Assembly: GCA_035485475.1 (NCBI GenBank)
Contig: DATHOA010000185.1
Coordinates: forward strand, 5,545-69,544
Source of the DNA: DAIDKA01 sp035485475
Lineage (GTDB): Bacteria > Pseudomonadota > Gammaproteobacteria > Steroidobacterales > Steroidobacteraceae
DNA length: 64,000 nt
Direction: 5' to 3'
The notes under the pieces: generated by a model
Told to the model about the DNA's origin: nothing
Seen by the model: only the letters and a program-made list of their open reading frames with translations
Databases searched by the model: none
Made by a program: the position numbers and the translations under genes
Shown here: positions 51,160 to 60,588 of the stretch, piece by piece
Layout: every line of letters starts with the position of its first letter
Position numbering within the stretch: position 1 is the stretch's first letter

Positions 51160-52029
51160 TCAATGTGAGTTCGGAATTGCCGCCGTGGCTGGGTCGGGCG
51201 GCGGGGGATCCGTGGTTGGCGCGGGATTACCCGGCGGCAGGATCGAAATCAGTACGCGCCGGTTGGCATTGCGGCCCGCCGCGGTCGTATTGGGCTGCAA
51301 CGGACTGAACTGCGCACGCCCGATGACCGACAGTCGCGCCGGGTCGATGCCGCTGTTGGCGATGAGGTGCACGACGCTGGCGGCGCGCGCCGATGACAGT
51401 TCCCAATTGGAGGGAAACGCGGTGGTATCAATCGGCTGACTGTCGGTGTGGCCCTCGACGCGCACCGGATTCGGCAGTTCGGCCAGGGTTTGCGACAGCT
51501 TGCGGATCACGCCGACGGCGGTGGGCGAAAGGGTCGCGCTGCCGCTGGGGAACAGAATGTCGGTGCGTATCTCGACCTCGATCGTGGTGCCTTTGCGGCG
51601 CACGACCACGAGGTCCGACTTGATCAGGTCGGACATGGCGGCACTGACATCGGTGGCAACCTTATCGAGAGCCTGGGATTCAGCCTGGGCCTGCGCGATT
51701 TCCTCGGCCTGTTTGCGCGTGACCGTGGCGGTGTCGGCGAATAGCGCATGCGAATCCGGCGCCGATGATTGGGTTGCGATGCCCGGGTAGGAGCGCGTGG
51801 CGAGTACCGCTCCCGGGGCGGATCCGGGCGCCGATCCGGGCGGCTTCTGTCCGTTGAATTCGGTAAACAGGGTGCTGGACAGGGCGCGGTATTTGCCCTC
51901 ATTCACCGAGGACACGGCATACAGCACCACGAAGAAGGCGAACAGCAGCGTGACCAGATCCGCATATGGGATTGCCCAGGCCGCGTGCTTGAGTTCGTCT
52001 TCGACAATCTTCTTTCGCTTGCGCGCCAT
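51160..52029 (-). CDS. motD: Flagellar motor stator protein MotD (MotB family)
   Basis: MotD anchors a stator to peptidoglycan. The 289-residue protein has one membrane helix with the proton-path Asp24 (WAIPYADLVTLLFAFFVVLY), a linker rich in Pro/Gly, and a C-terminal OmpA-like peptidoglycan-binding domain (LFPSGSATLSPTAVGVIRKL, NPVRVEGHTDSQPIDT, ASVVHLIANSGIDPARLSVI). It follows motC by 3 bases, the MotCD stator arrangement of Pseudomonas-type bacteria. Confidence 0.93.
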   Translation of the reverse strand: MARKRKKIVEDELKHAAWAIPYADLVTLLFAFFVVLYAVSSVNEGKYRALSSTLFTEFNGQKPPGSAPGSAPGAVLATRSYPGIATQSSAPDSHALFADTATVTRKQAEEIAQAQAESQALDKVATDVSAAMSDLIKSDLVVVRRKGTTIEVEIRTDILFPSGSATLSPTAVGVIRKLSQTLAELPNPVRVEGHTDSQPIDTTAFPSNWELSSARAASVVHLIANSGIDPARLSVIGRAQFSPLQPNTTAAGRNANRRVLISILPPGNPAPTTDPPPPDPATAAIPNSH

Positions 52030-52032
52030 CGC

Positions 52033-52773
52033 TCAGGCCTGTTGCAGGTAGCCGCGCAGCTTGGTTTCGATGATGCGTGGGTTCTCGCCGCGTGCGATGC
52101 ACTGCATGCCCTCGATGATCATCTCGCGCACCTGCGACTGTGCATGGATGGTCCCTTTCAGCTTGGCCGCGATGGGCAGAAAGAACAGGTTCGCAAGACC
52201 AATGCCGTAGACCGTCGCCGTGAAGGCGGCGGCAATGCCGTGGCCGAGCTTCGACGGATCGGACAGATTCTGCAGTACCGCCATCAAACCGAGCACGGCA
52301 CCGATGATGCCCAGCGTCGGGGAGTAGATGCCCATGCCTTCAAACACCCGCGCCCCGAGGGTATCGGCGTGTTCGCGTGTGCTCAGCTCCACCTCCATTG
52401 CACCGCGTATGGCGTCCGGCTCGTTGCCGTCGACGACCAGCTGCAAGGCCTTGCGCACGAAGGGATCACGCTCGCGTCGCATCGCCGGCTCCAGGGCCAG
52501 CAGTCCCTGCCGGCGCACGGTATTGCTCCAGTCAAGCATCTTCTTCAGCAGCATTTCCGGCTGCAGGGCGGGCGGGCGCATCACCCAGGGCAGGATTTTC
52601 AGCGCGTGACGCATTACCGGCAGCGGGGTTTGGACGCAGATCGCGCCGATGGTGCCGAGTACGACTACGGTGAATCCGGCCGTGGAAACCAGCGCCATCA
52701 GGCCCGCACCCTTCAACATGGCTCCGGCCAGAATCGCACACAGCGCCAGCAACAGGCCGATTACGCTCAACAC
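52033..52773 (-). CDS. motC: Flagellar motor stator protein MotC (MotA family)
   Basis: MotC is the proton-channel partner of MotD. The 246-residue protein has four membrane segments (first: MLSVIGLLLALCAILAGAML), the cytoplasmic loop with PLPVMRHALKILPWVMRPPA, and the MotA signature MGIYSPTLGIIGAVLGLMAV before AAAFTATVYGIGLANLFFLP. The start is GTG 52773, overlapping the cheY end by a few bases. No second stator pair (motAB) is in the window. Confidence 0.93.
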   Translation of the reverse strand: MLSVIGLLLALCAILAGAMLKGAGLMALVSTAGFTVVVLGTIGAICVQTPLPVMRHALKILPWVMRPPALQPEMLLKKMLDWSNTVRRQGLLALEPAMRRERDPFVRKALQLVVDGNEPDAIRGAMEVELSTREHADTLGARVFEGMGIYSPTLGIIGAVLGLMAVLQNLSDPSKLGHGIAAAFTATVYGIGLANLFFLPIAAKLKGTIHAQSQVREMIIEGMQCIARGENPRIIETKLRGYLQQA

Positions 52774-53201
52774 GTCCGTGGCAATTCTCCGGTTCGGCGA
52801 TTGATGCCGGTTGCGTCACTGGCCGCCGCCTCGAGAATCTTCAAGAGTTTTTTCTTCAGCACATCAGCGGTGAAGGGTTTGATGACGTAGCCGTCCACGC
52901 GCGCCTGCGCCGCCGCGATGATCTGTTCGCGGTTGGTTTCCGCCGTCAGCATCAGTACCGGAAGTTTCGCCAGTTTCGGATCGGCCCGGACCGCTCTGAG
53001 CAGCTCCAGTCCCGGCATGCCCGGCATGTTCCAATCGGTGATCAGAAAATCGAAATTGCCATCGCGCAGCAGCGGGAAGGCGGTACTGCCGTCGTCCGCC
53101 TCGGTAACGTTGCTGTAACCCAGCTCATTGAGCACGCTCTTGACCATGCGGCGCATGGACGCGAAATCGTCCACCACCAGGAATTTCATGTCGGATTTCA
53201 C
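52767..53201 (-). CDS. cheY: Chemotaxis response regulator CheY (motor-binding)
   Basis: Phosphorylated CheY binds FliM and switches motor rotation. The 144-residue protein has the enteric-like start MKFLVVDDFASMRRMVKSVL, Asp11/Asp12, phosphosite Asp56 in LITDWNMPGMPGLELL, Thr87 in MLTAETN, and Lys108 in VIKPFTADVL. It is longer than CheY of E. coli by a C-terminal tail. GTG 53201 was chosen because GGAGG lies eight bases upstream. It directly follows fliA, but no cheZ follows it. Confidence 0.95.
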   Translation of the reverse strand: MKSDMKFLVVDDFASMRRMVKSVLNELGYSNVTEADDGSTAFPLLRDGNFDFLITDWNMPGMPGLELLRAVRADPKLAKLPVLMLTAETNREQIIAAAQARVDGYVIKPFTADVLKKKLLKILEAAASDATGINRRTGELPRTC

Positions 53202-53217
53202 AGCAATATCCTCCCGG

Positions 53218-53952
53218 CTACGGCCGAGCCGGCTCCTGTGTGTCCTTCCAGGCGGCGAGCCGCGCCCGCAGACGCACCAGTGCCTGTCCGTGCAGCTGGC
53301 ACACCCGCGATTCGGTCACATTCAATACCGCGCCAATCTCCTTGAGGTTCAGTTCATCAGAGTAGTACAACGACATCACCAGTTTTTCGCGCTCCGGCAG
53401 GCCATCAATGGCCTGGATCAAGGCGCCACGAAAACCCTCGTCGGCGGTTTCGCGGAATGGATCGAGCGTCTCGGCCGCCGCGGCGCTGGCGATGGTCAGA
53501 TCGTCCAGGCTGGTGAGGCGGCAGCTCGCCGCGTCCTGCACGATGGCGTAGTAGTCATCAAGTGAGCAACCCATACGGGCCGCCACTTCAGCGTCCTTGG
53601 CGTCCCGACCGGTCTCGCGCTCAATGTCACGCACGGCGGCTGCGGCGGCGCGCGCTTTGCGATGCACCGAGCGCGGTGCCCAGTCAAGCTTGCGCAGGGC
53701 ATCAATCATCGCACCACGAATGCGGATGCCGGCAAACGTCTCAAAGCTGGCGCCCCGGTTCTCCGTGTAGTTGGCGGCCGCTTCCAGCAGACCCAGCATT
53801 CCGGCTTGGATCAGGTCATTGACCTCGACGGAGGGCGGCAGCCGACCGGCCAGATGGTAGGCAATGCGTTTGACAAGCTCCGCGTGGCGCATCACCAACT
53901 GATCGGCATCTGCGCTCCGGCGTTGTTGGGTGTAGGCGCCAACCGCGCTCAT
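53218..53952 (-). CDS. fliA: RNA polymerase sigma factor FliA (sigma-28)
   Basis: FliA directs late flagellar transcription. The 244-residue protein has region 2 (HAELVKRIAYHLAGRLPPSV, EVNDLIQAGMLGLLEAAANY, FETFAGIRIRGAMIDALRKL), region 3 (DWAPRSVHRKARAAAAAVRD) and region 4 (LPEREKLVMSLYYSDELNLK, EIGAVLNVTESRVCQLHGQA). Its start overlaps the flhG stop in ATGA. Target promoters in this window include those before fliC, flaG and the second flgM-like gene; the FlgM proteins are its antagonists. Confidence 0.97.
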   Translation of the reverse strand: MSAVGAYTQQRRSADADQLVMRHAELVKRIAYHLAGRLPPSVEVNDLIQAGMLGLLEAAANYTENRGASFETFAGIRIRGAMIDALRKLDWAPRSVHRKARAAAAAVRDIERETGRDAKDAEVAARMGCSLDDYYAIVQDAASCRLTSLDDLTIASAAAAETLDPFRETADEGFRGALIQAIDGLPEREKLVMSLYYSDELNLKEIGAVLNVTESRVCQLHGQALVRLRARLAAWKDTQEPARP

Positions 53953-54806
53953 TGAACCGCCTCCAGCCGCGCCGGCCGCTGCTGAACCAGCCGTTCGACG
54001 AAGAACTCAAGGTTGCCGCGCGGACTGTCGGGGATCGGCCAGGTGGCCGCCTTGCTTGCGAACTTGCGGAACGCCTGCGCCGAGACACTGGCGGGATAGG
54101 CATCAGTCACCGTGCGCTGTGCGCGTACTGCGCGGCGCAGGTATTCGTCCTCGGGAATCTCGCCCACGAAGTCGAGCACGACATCAAGGAAGCGTGTGGT
54201 GACACGTTCGAAGCGACGAAACAGGTCCCGGCCCCCGCCAGGGGAGCGAACCATGTTGGTCAGCACGCGGAAGCGGCTGACGCCGTGATGTCGGCTCAGA
54301 ACTTTCACGAGGGCATAGGCATCGGTCAGGGACGCAGGTTCATCACAGATAGTAACCACGACTTGCTGCGCGGCCTGCGAGAACTGCGTCACACCATGGC
54401 CCAGTCCGGCGGCGGTATCGACGATCAGCACATCGACCTGAGTCGCCAGCGCGCTGAACGCCTGTACCAGGCCCAGATGTGCCCGGGCATCCATATTCGC
54501 CAGATTCGCGGCGCCGGAGGCGGCCGGGACCACCTGGAAGCCCTGCGGTGCGGTGACCAGAATCTCATCCAGGGTGCGTTCGCCGTTCAGCACATGGGCC
54601 AGGGTGTAGCGCGGGGACAGGCCCAGGAACACGTCCACATTGGCGAGTCCCAGGTCGCCATCGAGCAGCACCACACGCTTGTCGAGCGCGGCGAGCGCGG
54701 CCGCCAGGTTGACCGCCACGCTGGTCTTGCCGACGCCACCTTTGCCACCGGTGACCGCGATCACCTGCACGGGGCGGGCAAGACCATCCAGCTTTGAGCG
54801 ATCCAT
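53949..54806 (-). CDS. flhG: Flagellar number regulator FlhG/FleN (MinD/ParA-type ATPase)
   Basis: FlhG limits flagellar number at the pole. The 285-residue protein has the deviant Walker A motif TGGKGGVGKTSVAVNLAAAL, DGDLGLANVDVFLGL, DTAAGLGHGVTQFSQAAQQV and a C-terminal amphipathic end. ATG 54806 with AAGGGA upstream was chosen; longer frames overlap flhF and lack a better ribosome site. flhF precedes and fliA follows with overlaps. The flhF-flhG pair points to a polar flagellum. Confidence 0.94.
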   Translation of the reverse strand: MDRSKLDGLARPVQVIAVTGGKGGVGKTSVAVNLAAALAALDKRVVLLDGDLGLANVDVFLGLSPRYTLAHVLNGERTLDEILVTAPQGFQVVPAASGAANLANMDARAHLGLVQAFSALATQVDVLIVDTAAGLGHGVTQFSQAAQQVVVTICDEPASLTDAYALVKVLSRHHGVSRFRVLTNMVRSPGGGRDLFRRFERVTTRFLDVVLDFVGEIPEDEYLRRAVRAQRTVTDAYPASVSAQAFRKFASKAATWPIPDSPRGNLEFFVERLVQQRPARLEAVQ

Positions 54807-54816
54807 CAGGTTCCCT

Positions 54817-56268
54817 TCATGCGAGCGCATGTGCGACATCTCCAAACCGGCGCTTCAACAAATCTTCATCGGCGGCCGCGCCATTGGTCTGGGCCAGTTG
54901 CACTGCAGTGGCAATGAGTTCCTCGGCGCGCGCCGGCCGCAGGTCCTCGGGAACCCGCTGTCCGTCGCTGACGTAGGCGATCGGCAGGCGGGCGCGTATC
55001 AGCACCGAGAGCATCCCGCCCAGTGTCACAGCCTCGTCCACCTTGGTCAGTACGCAGCTGGTGGGGCGGGCCGGTGCAAAGCGGCGCACGACTTCCTCGA
55101 GCGCCCCGGCCTGCGTACTCGCCGCCAATACCAGCGTCGACTGCAGTTCGTTCCCGACTCGGGCCAGCTGCAGCAGCCGCTGTGCCAGGCTGGCATCGCG
55201 CTGACCGGCTCCCGGGGTGTCCAGCAGAACCATGCGAAAACGGCCCAGGCGCGCGAGCACACCCGGCAGTTCGTCCAGGCTGTCCATGGCAAAAACCGGC
55301 ACGCCCAGCAGCTGTCCCAGCGCGCGTACCTGATCCTGGGCGCCAATGCGCACCGAGTCACCGGCGATCAGCGCCAGGTCACGCGAGCCATGGCGCAGCA
55401 CCCAGCGAACGGCGAGCTTTGCCAGTACCGTGGTCTTGCCTACGCCGGTCGGTCCCACCAAAGCGATGCGACCGCCGTTCTCGAGCCATTGATCACCCAT
55501 TACCGGCACGCGCTGACTCAAGGTTGCGCCCAGATAGCGGCGCGCGACATTCGCCTCGCACAGCTTGGGCAATCCAGCGACGATTTCGCCAGCCAGTCCC
55601 TGCTCGATACCAATCTCGGTCAGTTCGCGCAGCATTTCGGTGTGCAGCGGTGCACGACGCGTCAGATCCTTCCAGGCCAGTTGTGCCAGCTGTGTCTCGA
55701 GCATGCGGCGCAGGGTCTTCAACTCCGAGCTCATCGCATCGCTGGCGGCATCCAGTGTCGGCACGACATAGGATCCGGCCGGTGTTTCCGTGGGCGCGGG
55801 CGCCGACCAGGCGGCCGCGACGGCGCTGGAAATTGAACTCACGACCGGCTCTTCGACCGCAGGCAACGTGAATGATGTGTCGACGGACTGCCTGGTGCCG
55901 GGCGTCGCGGGGGAAAACTGTATGGGCTCGGGCCTCACGGCCAAAGTGGGCGCCGGGACCATGATGGGCGGGAGCTGGAGAGTCGGCTGTTTCTTCTGTG
56001 GCGGAGCAATGATCGGCGCGGTCGCCGCGAGCGGCGCCGCTGGGGCGATTGGGGCTGATGGGGCGGCCTTGAGCGGGGCCGAGATCAGTGGCGCGGTCGG
56101 CGCGGTCGAGTCCTGCACGTTGTCGGCGTCAAAGTCCATGGCGGCAGTGATTTCGACCCCATTGGCCGTGCGCCGCGTGGCCAGGATAACCGCGTTGGCA
56201 CCCAGGCTGTCACGGACTGCACGCAGCGCGTGTCTGATGTCCGGTCCTGTGTGACGTGTGATCTTCAT
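54817..56268 (-). CDS. flhF: Flagellar placement GTPase FlhF
   Basis: FlhF is an SRP-type GTPase that recruits the flagellum to a pole. The 483-residue protein has an N-terminal region (KITRHTGPDIRHALRAVRDS then LGANAVILATRRTANG), a long Pro/Ala linker (about 60-170) and the NG domain with LVGPTGVGKTTVLAKLAVRW, LIAGDSVRIGAQDQ, MVLLDTPGAGQRD and CVLTKVDEAVTLGGMLSVLI. It follows flhA by 31 bases. Confidence 0.95.
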   Translation of the reverse strand: MKITRHTGPDIRHALRAVRDSLGANAVILATRRTANGVEITAAMDFDADNVQDSTAPTAPLISAPLKAAPSAPIAPAAPLAATAPIIAPPQKKQPTLQLPPIMVPAPTLAVRPEPIQFSPATPGTRQSVDTSFTLPAVEEPVVSSISSAVAAAWSAPAPTETPAGSYVVPTLDAASDAMSSELKTLRRMLETQLAQLAWKDLTRRAPLHTEMLRELTEIGIEQGLAGEIVAGLPKLCEANVARRYLGATLSQRVPVMGDQWLENGGRIALVGPTGVGKTTVLAKLAVRWVLRHGSRDLALIAGDSVRIGAQDQVRALGQLLGVPVFAMDSLDELPGVLARLGRFRMVLLDTPGAGQRDASLAQRLLQLARVGNELQSTLVLAASTQAGALEEVVRRFAPARPTSCVLTKVDEAVTLGGMLSVLIRARLPIAYVSDGQRVPEDLRPARAEELIATAVQLAQTNGAAADEDLLKRRFGDVAHALA

Positions 56269-56299
56269 CTGAACTTCTCCAACTGCCTCGTGCTACTCG

Positions 56300-58384
56300 T
56301 CAGCGACCAACCGCGGACACCAGACGCACTTTCCGGTTGTCCGGGATCTCACTCCAGGCCAGAACATGCATGTTCGGGACGCTGGCTCGAATGAACCGCG
56401 CCAGCGTCTGTCGCAGTGGCGGCGGCACCAGCAGCACCGCCGGTTCTCCCAAGAGTTCCTGGCGCTGCGCGCTTTCCGCCAGGCGGGTCTGCAGGCGCTC
56501 GGCCAGGCTGGGCTCCAGTCCGGTCGCCGGCGAATTGGCGCTTCCGATGGAACCTTGCAGTAATCGTTCCAATTCCGGATCCAGCGTCATGACGGGCAGT
56601 TCGCCTGCCATTCCTGCGATGTCCTGCACAATTTGGCGACCCAGCGCAACGCGCACGGCCGCCTGCAGTACGGCCGGATCCTGCGAGCGGGGCGCCTGTT
56701 CGGCCAGGGTCTCGATAATCGCGCGCATATTGCGCAGTGGCACCCGTTCGGACAGCAGGGATTGCAGGACGCGCACGAGCACCGCCATCGGCAGCACCCG
56801 CGGCACCAGATCCTCGACCAGCTTCGGAGCGCTCTTGGCGACGTTGGCCAGCAGCTGGCTGACCTCCTCGTGGCCCAGCAGTTCATGGGCATGCGACTGG
56901 ATGATGTGGCTGAGATGGGTTGCGATCACCGTTCCGGCATCGACCACGGTGTAACCCATGCTCTGCGCCTGATCCCGATCCGCCGGTTCAATCCACAACG
57001 CTTCCATGCCGAACGCCGGATCGCGAGTGGCGATGCCCTTTACCTGGCCGAAGACGCGGCCCGGATTGATGGCCATTTCGCGCTCGGGGTAGATGATGCT
57101 TTCACCCACCGGCACACCACCCAGGTTGATGCGATAGGTGTTGGGTGCCAGGTCCAGGTTGTCACGGATATGCACGGCCGGGACCAGGAAGCCGAGCTCC
57201 TGGGAAAGCTTGCGGCGCACGCCACGGATGCGGCCCAGTAAATCCCCGTTTTGCGTCTTGTTGACCAGGGGCACCAGCCGGTAGCCGACTTCCAGACCCA
57301 GAATATCGACGGGCCGCACGTCGTCCCACGACAGTTCCTTGTTCTCCGGTGCGGCCGGCGCGGCAGGCGGCGCGGCGGGCTTGGTGGCCGCAGTTTGAAT
57401 GCGTTTGCGCACGGCATAGGCGCCGCCGCCGCACAGCGCGGCCATGCCGAGGAAGGCGAGATTGGGCATCCCGGGGACCAGACCGATGGCACCGAGCAGG
57501 CCGGCCGCCACACCGAGGGCGCGCGGCTGGCCAAACAGCTGGCGCTTCAATTCCCCGCCCATATCCTGCTTGCCGGACATGCGGGTGACGATGATGGCGA
57601 CGGCAGTGGACAGCAGCAGTGCCGGGATCTGCGTGACCAGGCCGTCACCGATGGTGAGCAGGGTGTAGGTACGCGCCGCGTCGGCGAACCCCAGACCATG
57701 GCCGATCGTGCCGATCGCCAGGCCGCCCAGAATATTGATCATCAGGATCATGATGCCGGCGACCGCGTCGCCGCGGACGAATTTGCTGGCACCGTCCATC
57801 GAGCCGTAGAAGTCCGCTTCGGCGCGCACTTCGACGCGACGCAGGCGCGCTTCGTCCTGGGTGATCAGGCCCGCGTTCAGGTCGGCATCGATGGCCATCT
57901 GCTTGCCGGGCATTGCATCCAGGGTAAATCGAGCACTGACTTCGGAGATGCGGCCTGAACCCTTCGTCACCACCACGAAATTGATGATGGTCAGGATGAT
58001 GAACACCACGACGCCGACGGCGAAGTTGCCGCCGATCACGAATTCGCCGAATGCCTGGATGACGCGTCCGGCGGCCGAGGGTCCCAGATGGCCGTGCAGC
58101 AGCACCACGCGGGTGGAGGCCACGTTCAGGGCGAGGCGCAGCAGCGTGGCCAGCAGCAGCACCGTCGGGAACACACCAAATTCGATTGGCCGTGCGACCT
58201 GGAACACGGCCATCACGATGACGATGGACAGCGCGATGTTGAATGTGAACAGCACATCGAGGGCAAAAGGCGGCAGTGGCAATACGACCATGGCCAGCAC
58301 CGCGAGCACGCCCACGGGCACGCCGACCCCGACGCGCAACAGGTCGCGTATGGAAAGCTTGGTCGAAGTTGCTGCATCAGCCAT
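56300..58384 (-). CDS. flhA: Flagellar type III export gate protein FlhA
   Basis: FlhA is the nonameric export gate that couples proton flow to substrate export. The 694-residue protein has about eight membrane helices in the first 330 residues, including the FHIPEP signature region (GSGRISEVSARFTLDAMPGK and QMAIDADLNAGLITQDEARL), then a large cytoplasmic domain with HIRDNLDLAPNTYRINLGGV and ATHLSHIIQSHAHELLGHEE. Length matches the family. It lies 3 bases after flhB. Confidence 0.97.
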   Translation of the reverse strand: MADAATSTKLSIRDLLRVGVGVPVGVLAVLAMVVLPLPPFALDVLFTFNIALSIVIVMAVFQVARPIEFGVFPTVLLLATLLRLALNVASTRVVLLHGHLGPSAAGRVIQAFGEFVIGGNFAVGVVVFIILTIINFVVVTKGSGRISEVSARFTLDAMPGKQMAIDADLNAGLITQDEARLRRVEVRAEADFYGSMDGASKFVRGDAVAGIMILMINILGGLAIGTIGHGLGFADAARTYTLLTIGDGLVTQIPALLLSTAVAIIVTRMSGKQDMGGELKRQLFGQPRALGVAAGLLGAIGLVPGMPNLAFLGMAALCGGGAYAVRKRIQTAATKPAAPPAAPAAPENKELSWDDVRPVDILGLEVGYRLVPLVNKTQNGDLLGRIRGVRRKLSQELGFLVPAVHIRDNLDLAPNTYRINLGGVPVGESIIYPEREMAINPGRVFGQVKGIATRDPAFGMEALWIEPADRDQAQSMGYTVVDAGTVIATHLSHIIQSHAHELLGHEEVSQLLANVAKSAPKLVEDLVPRVLPMAVLVRVLQSLLSERVPLRNMRAIIETLAEQAPRSQDPAVLQAAVRVALGRQIVQDIAGMAGELPVMTLDPELERLLQGSIGSANSPATGLEPSLAERLQTRLAESAQRQELLGEPAVLLVPPPLRQTLARFIRASVPNMHVLAWSEIPDNRKVRLVSAVGR

Positions 58385-58387
58385 GAA

Positions 58388-59518
58388 TTAGTGCCTGGTT
58401 TGCTCGATCGTCGGGTCGATCGTCGGACGGACGGGGCGCGCCGCGCCGTGGGTGGCCGGGGTGCGCAGCTGCAATACGTAGGTGAGTACCTGTGCGACGG
58501 CCACGTACAGCGAGGCGGGCACTTCGGCGTTCAGTTCCACATCGCGGAACAGCACGCGCGCCAGCGGCGGGGCTTCGAATATCGGAACCTTGTTTTCGGC
58601 GGCGATCCTGCGGATGTTGGCCGCGACCTCGTCCGCGCCCTTGGCAACGACGATGGGTGCGCGCATGCGCTTCTCGTCGTAGCGCAGCGCTACCGAGTAG
58701 TGCGTCGGGTTGGTGATCACCACATCGGCCTTGGGGACTTCCTGCAACATGCGGCGTCGCGCCTGCTCCTGCTGCATGCGGCGAATGCGGCCCTTGAGCT
58801 CCGGAGAGCCGTCACTTTCGCGGTGCTCCTGGCGCACTTCCTGGCGCGACATGCGCAGCTGCTTGATGTACTGGTGCAAGGTCAGCGGCACATCGACGCC
58901 CGCGATGACCGCGAGCGAGCCCGACAGCGCCAGCAGCGCGCCCCCGGCGATGCTGGCCGCGTGGGTCATGGCCGCGTTCAGCGGTTCATTGCCCAAACTC
59001 AGCAGACTTGCGGCGTTCGCGCGCAGGAAAACGACGGCGATGACGCCGACCAGGAGGAATTTGGCATAGGATTTCAACAGTTCCGTGACGCCACGCATCG
59101 AGAACATGCGCTGCAGCCCGGGAATGGGATTGAGGCGTGAGAAGTTGGGAACCAGCGCCGTGAAACTCAAATTCCAGCCGCCGATGGCCAGCGGGCTCAA
59201 CAGCGCGGCCGCCAGCGTCAGCTCGAGGATCGGGGCAGTCGCGAGCAGACCCTGCTTCGCCAAGGCCACCAGATTCGGCAGCAGGAGGTTCTCATCCAGG
59301 GCCTGCTCGCGCGACAGGGTCAGTCCGGACTTCATCAAGGTGGAGAACCCGGTTGCCATTGCGGCACCCGAGAAGCGCAATCCAATGACGGCAGCCAGCA
59401 CGACGGCCGCGGTCGTCAGCTCACGGGAGCGGGGAACCTGACCACTCTTGCGCGCCTCATCGAGGCGCTTCTGAGTCGGTTGTTCGGTTTGGTCCTGACC
59501 GTTTTCATTCTCTGCCAT
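58388..59518 (-). CDS. flhB: Flagellar export switch protein FlhB
   Basis: FlhB switches export specificity from rod/hook to filament proteins. The 376-residue protein has the conserved start QDQTEQPTQKRLDEARKSGQ, four membrane helices, and the cytoplasmic domain with the self-cleavage site Asn270-Pro271 in VVITNPTHYSVALRYDEKRM. It follows fliR by 3 bases. The C-terminal tail beyond the cleavage domain is Pro/Thr-rich. Confidence 0.96.
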   Translation of the reverse strand: MAENENGQDQTEQPTQKRLDEARKSGQVPRSRELTTAAVVLAAVIGLRFSGAAMATGFSTLMKSGLTLSREQALDENLLLPNLVALAKQGLLATAPILELTLAAALLSPLAIGGWNLSFTALVPNFSRLNPIPGLQRMFSMRGVTELLKSYAKFLLVGVIAVVFLRANAASLLSLGNEPLNAAMTHAASIAGGALLALSGSLAVIAGVDVPLTLHQYIKQLRMSRQEVRQEHRESDGSPELKGRIRRMQQEQARRRMLQEVPKADVVITNPTHYSVALRYDEKRMRAPIVVAKGADEVAANIRRIAAENKVPIFEAPPLARVLFRDVELNAEVPASLYVAVAQVLTYVLQLRTPATHGAARPVRPTIDPTIEQTRH

Positions 59519-59521
59519 GGC

Positions 59522-60304
59522 TTAGATCCGCGCCCCCGACAGGGACTGCAACACCATGAAGGTCTGCTCCAGGAGTCGCTCGAATCCGGACAACAGCTGC
59601 GGCACGCTCACGACCAGCACCAGCAGACCGAAGATCAGCATCACCGGGAAGCCCACGGCCATCAGGTTCAGCGTCGGCGCGGTGCGACTGACCATGCCAA
59701 ATGCCATATTCACGATGAGCAGCGCGGTGATGCCGGGCAGTGCGATCGACAGGGCGCCACTGAAAAGCGTGCCGCCCCAGGACACGATCTGCCACAGATT
59801 CGTGGTGCCGAATCCCGATCCGCCGACTGGCAGGGTGCGAAAGCCATCGGCCAGTACTTCGATCAGGCGCAGGTGGCCGTCGAGGGCCAGAAACACCAGG
59901 GTGACGAAAATGGTGTACATATCGCCCAGCGCCGTCGTGCCGGTGCCGCGGATCGGATCGACCGAGAGCGCGTAGGACAAACCCATGCTGTTGGCGATGA
60001 GCTGTCCACCCAGGGTGATGGCATCAAACACCAGCTGCAGGCAGAAGCCCAGCGCAATGCCGATGACGACCTGCTGTGCCGTCACCACCAGGCCCTCAAT
60101 CGAGAACGGCTGCAACTGCGGCGGGATCGAAATCATTGGCGCCAGGATGATCGCGATGGCGCCGGCCAGTACGATACGGATGCGCCCTGGAACGGCCTGG
60201 CTCGAGAACACCGGCGCCACCATCAGGCAGGAGCCGACTCGTATGAACGGCCACAGCAGCTGGCCGAGCCAGGTTTCCAGTTGTCCGGTGGTGAGCGTAA
60301 TCAT
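59522..60304 (-). CDS. fliR: Flagellar export protein FliR
   Basis: FliR is part of the export channel core (FliP5-FliQ4-FliR1). The 260-residue, very hydrophobic protein shows FliR features: WLGQLLWPFIRVGSCLMVAP, FSSQAVPGRIRIVLAGAIAI, VVIGIALGFCLQLVFDAITL and GGQLIANSMGLSYALSVDP. It is in the order fliP-fliQ-fliR. Confidence 0.95.
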   Translation of the reverse strand: MITLTTGQLETWLGQLLWPFIRVGSCLMVAPVFSSQAVPGRIRIVLAGAIAIILAPMISIPPQLQPFSIEGLVVTAQQVVIGIALGFCLQLVFDAITLGGQLIANSMGLSYALSVDPIRGTGTTALGDMYTIFVTLVFLALDGHLRLIEVLADGFRTLPVGGSGFGTTNLWQIVSWGGTLFSGALSIALPGITALLIVNMAFGMVSRTAPTLNLMAVGFPVMLIFGLLVLVVSVPQLLSGFERLLEQTFMVLQSLSGARI

Positions 60305-60318
60305 CGCAGCACGGATCG

Positions 60319-60588
60319 TCAGTTGACCAGACCGGGAATGCTGGTGAACAGCTCGCGCGTATAGCTGACGAATACCTTGATCATCCAGGGTCCCGCGATC
60401 ACCAGCGTGGCGGCGATCGCCGCCAGCTTCGGAATGAATGACAAAGTCATCTCATTGATCTGGGTGGCCGCCTGGAAGGCGCCGATCACCAGTCCCGTCA
60501 CCAGCGCCGCCAGCAGCATCGGGGCCGCGAGCATCAAGGTGATCACCAGGGCCCGTTCGGCAATGGTCATTACCATTTCAGGTGTCAT
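60319..60588 (-). CDS. fliQ: Flagellar export protein FliQ
   Basis: FliQ is a small subunit of the export channel core. The 89-residue protein has two membrane helices: ALVITLMLAAPMLLAALVTG, IGAFQAATQINEMTLSFIPK and a second around LAAIAATLVIAGPWMI. Length and motifs match the family exactly. Its start overlaps the fliP stop by four bases. Confidence 0.96.
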   Translation of the reverse strand: MTPEMVMTIAERALVITLMLAAPMLLAALVTGLVIGAFQAATQINEMTLSFIPKLAAIAATLVIAGPWMIKVFVSYTRELFTSIPGLVN

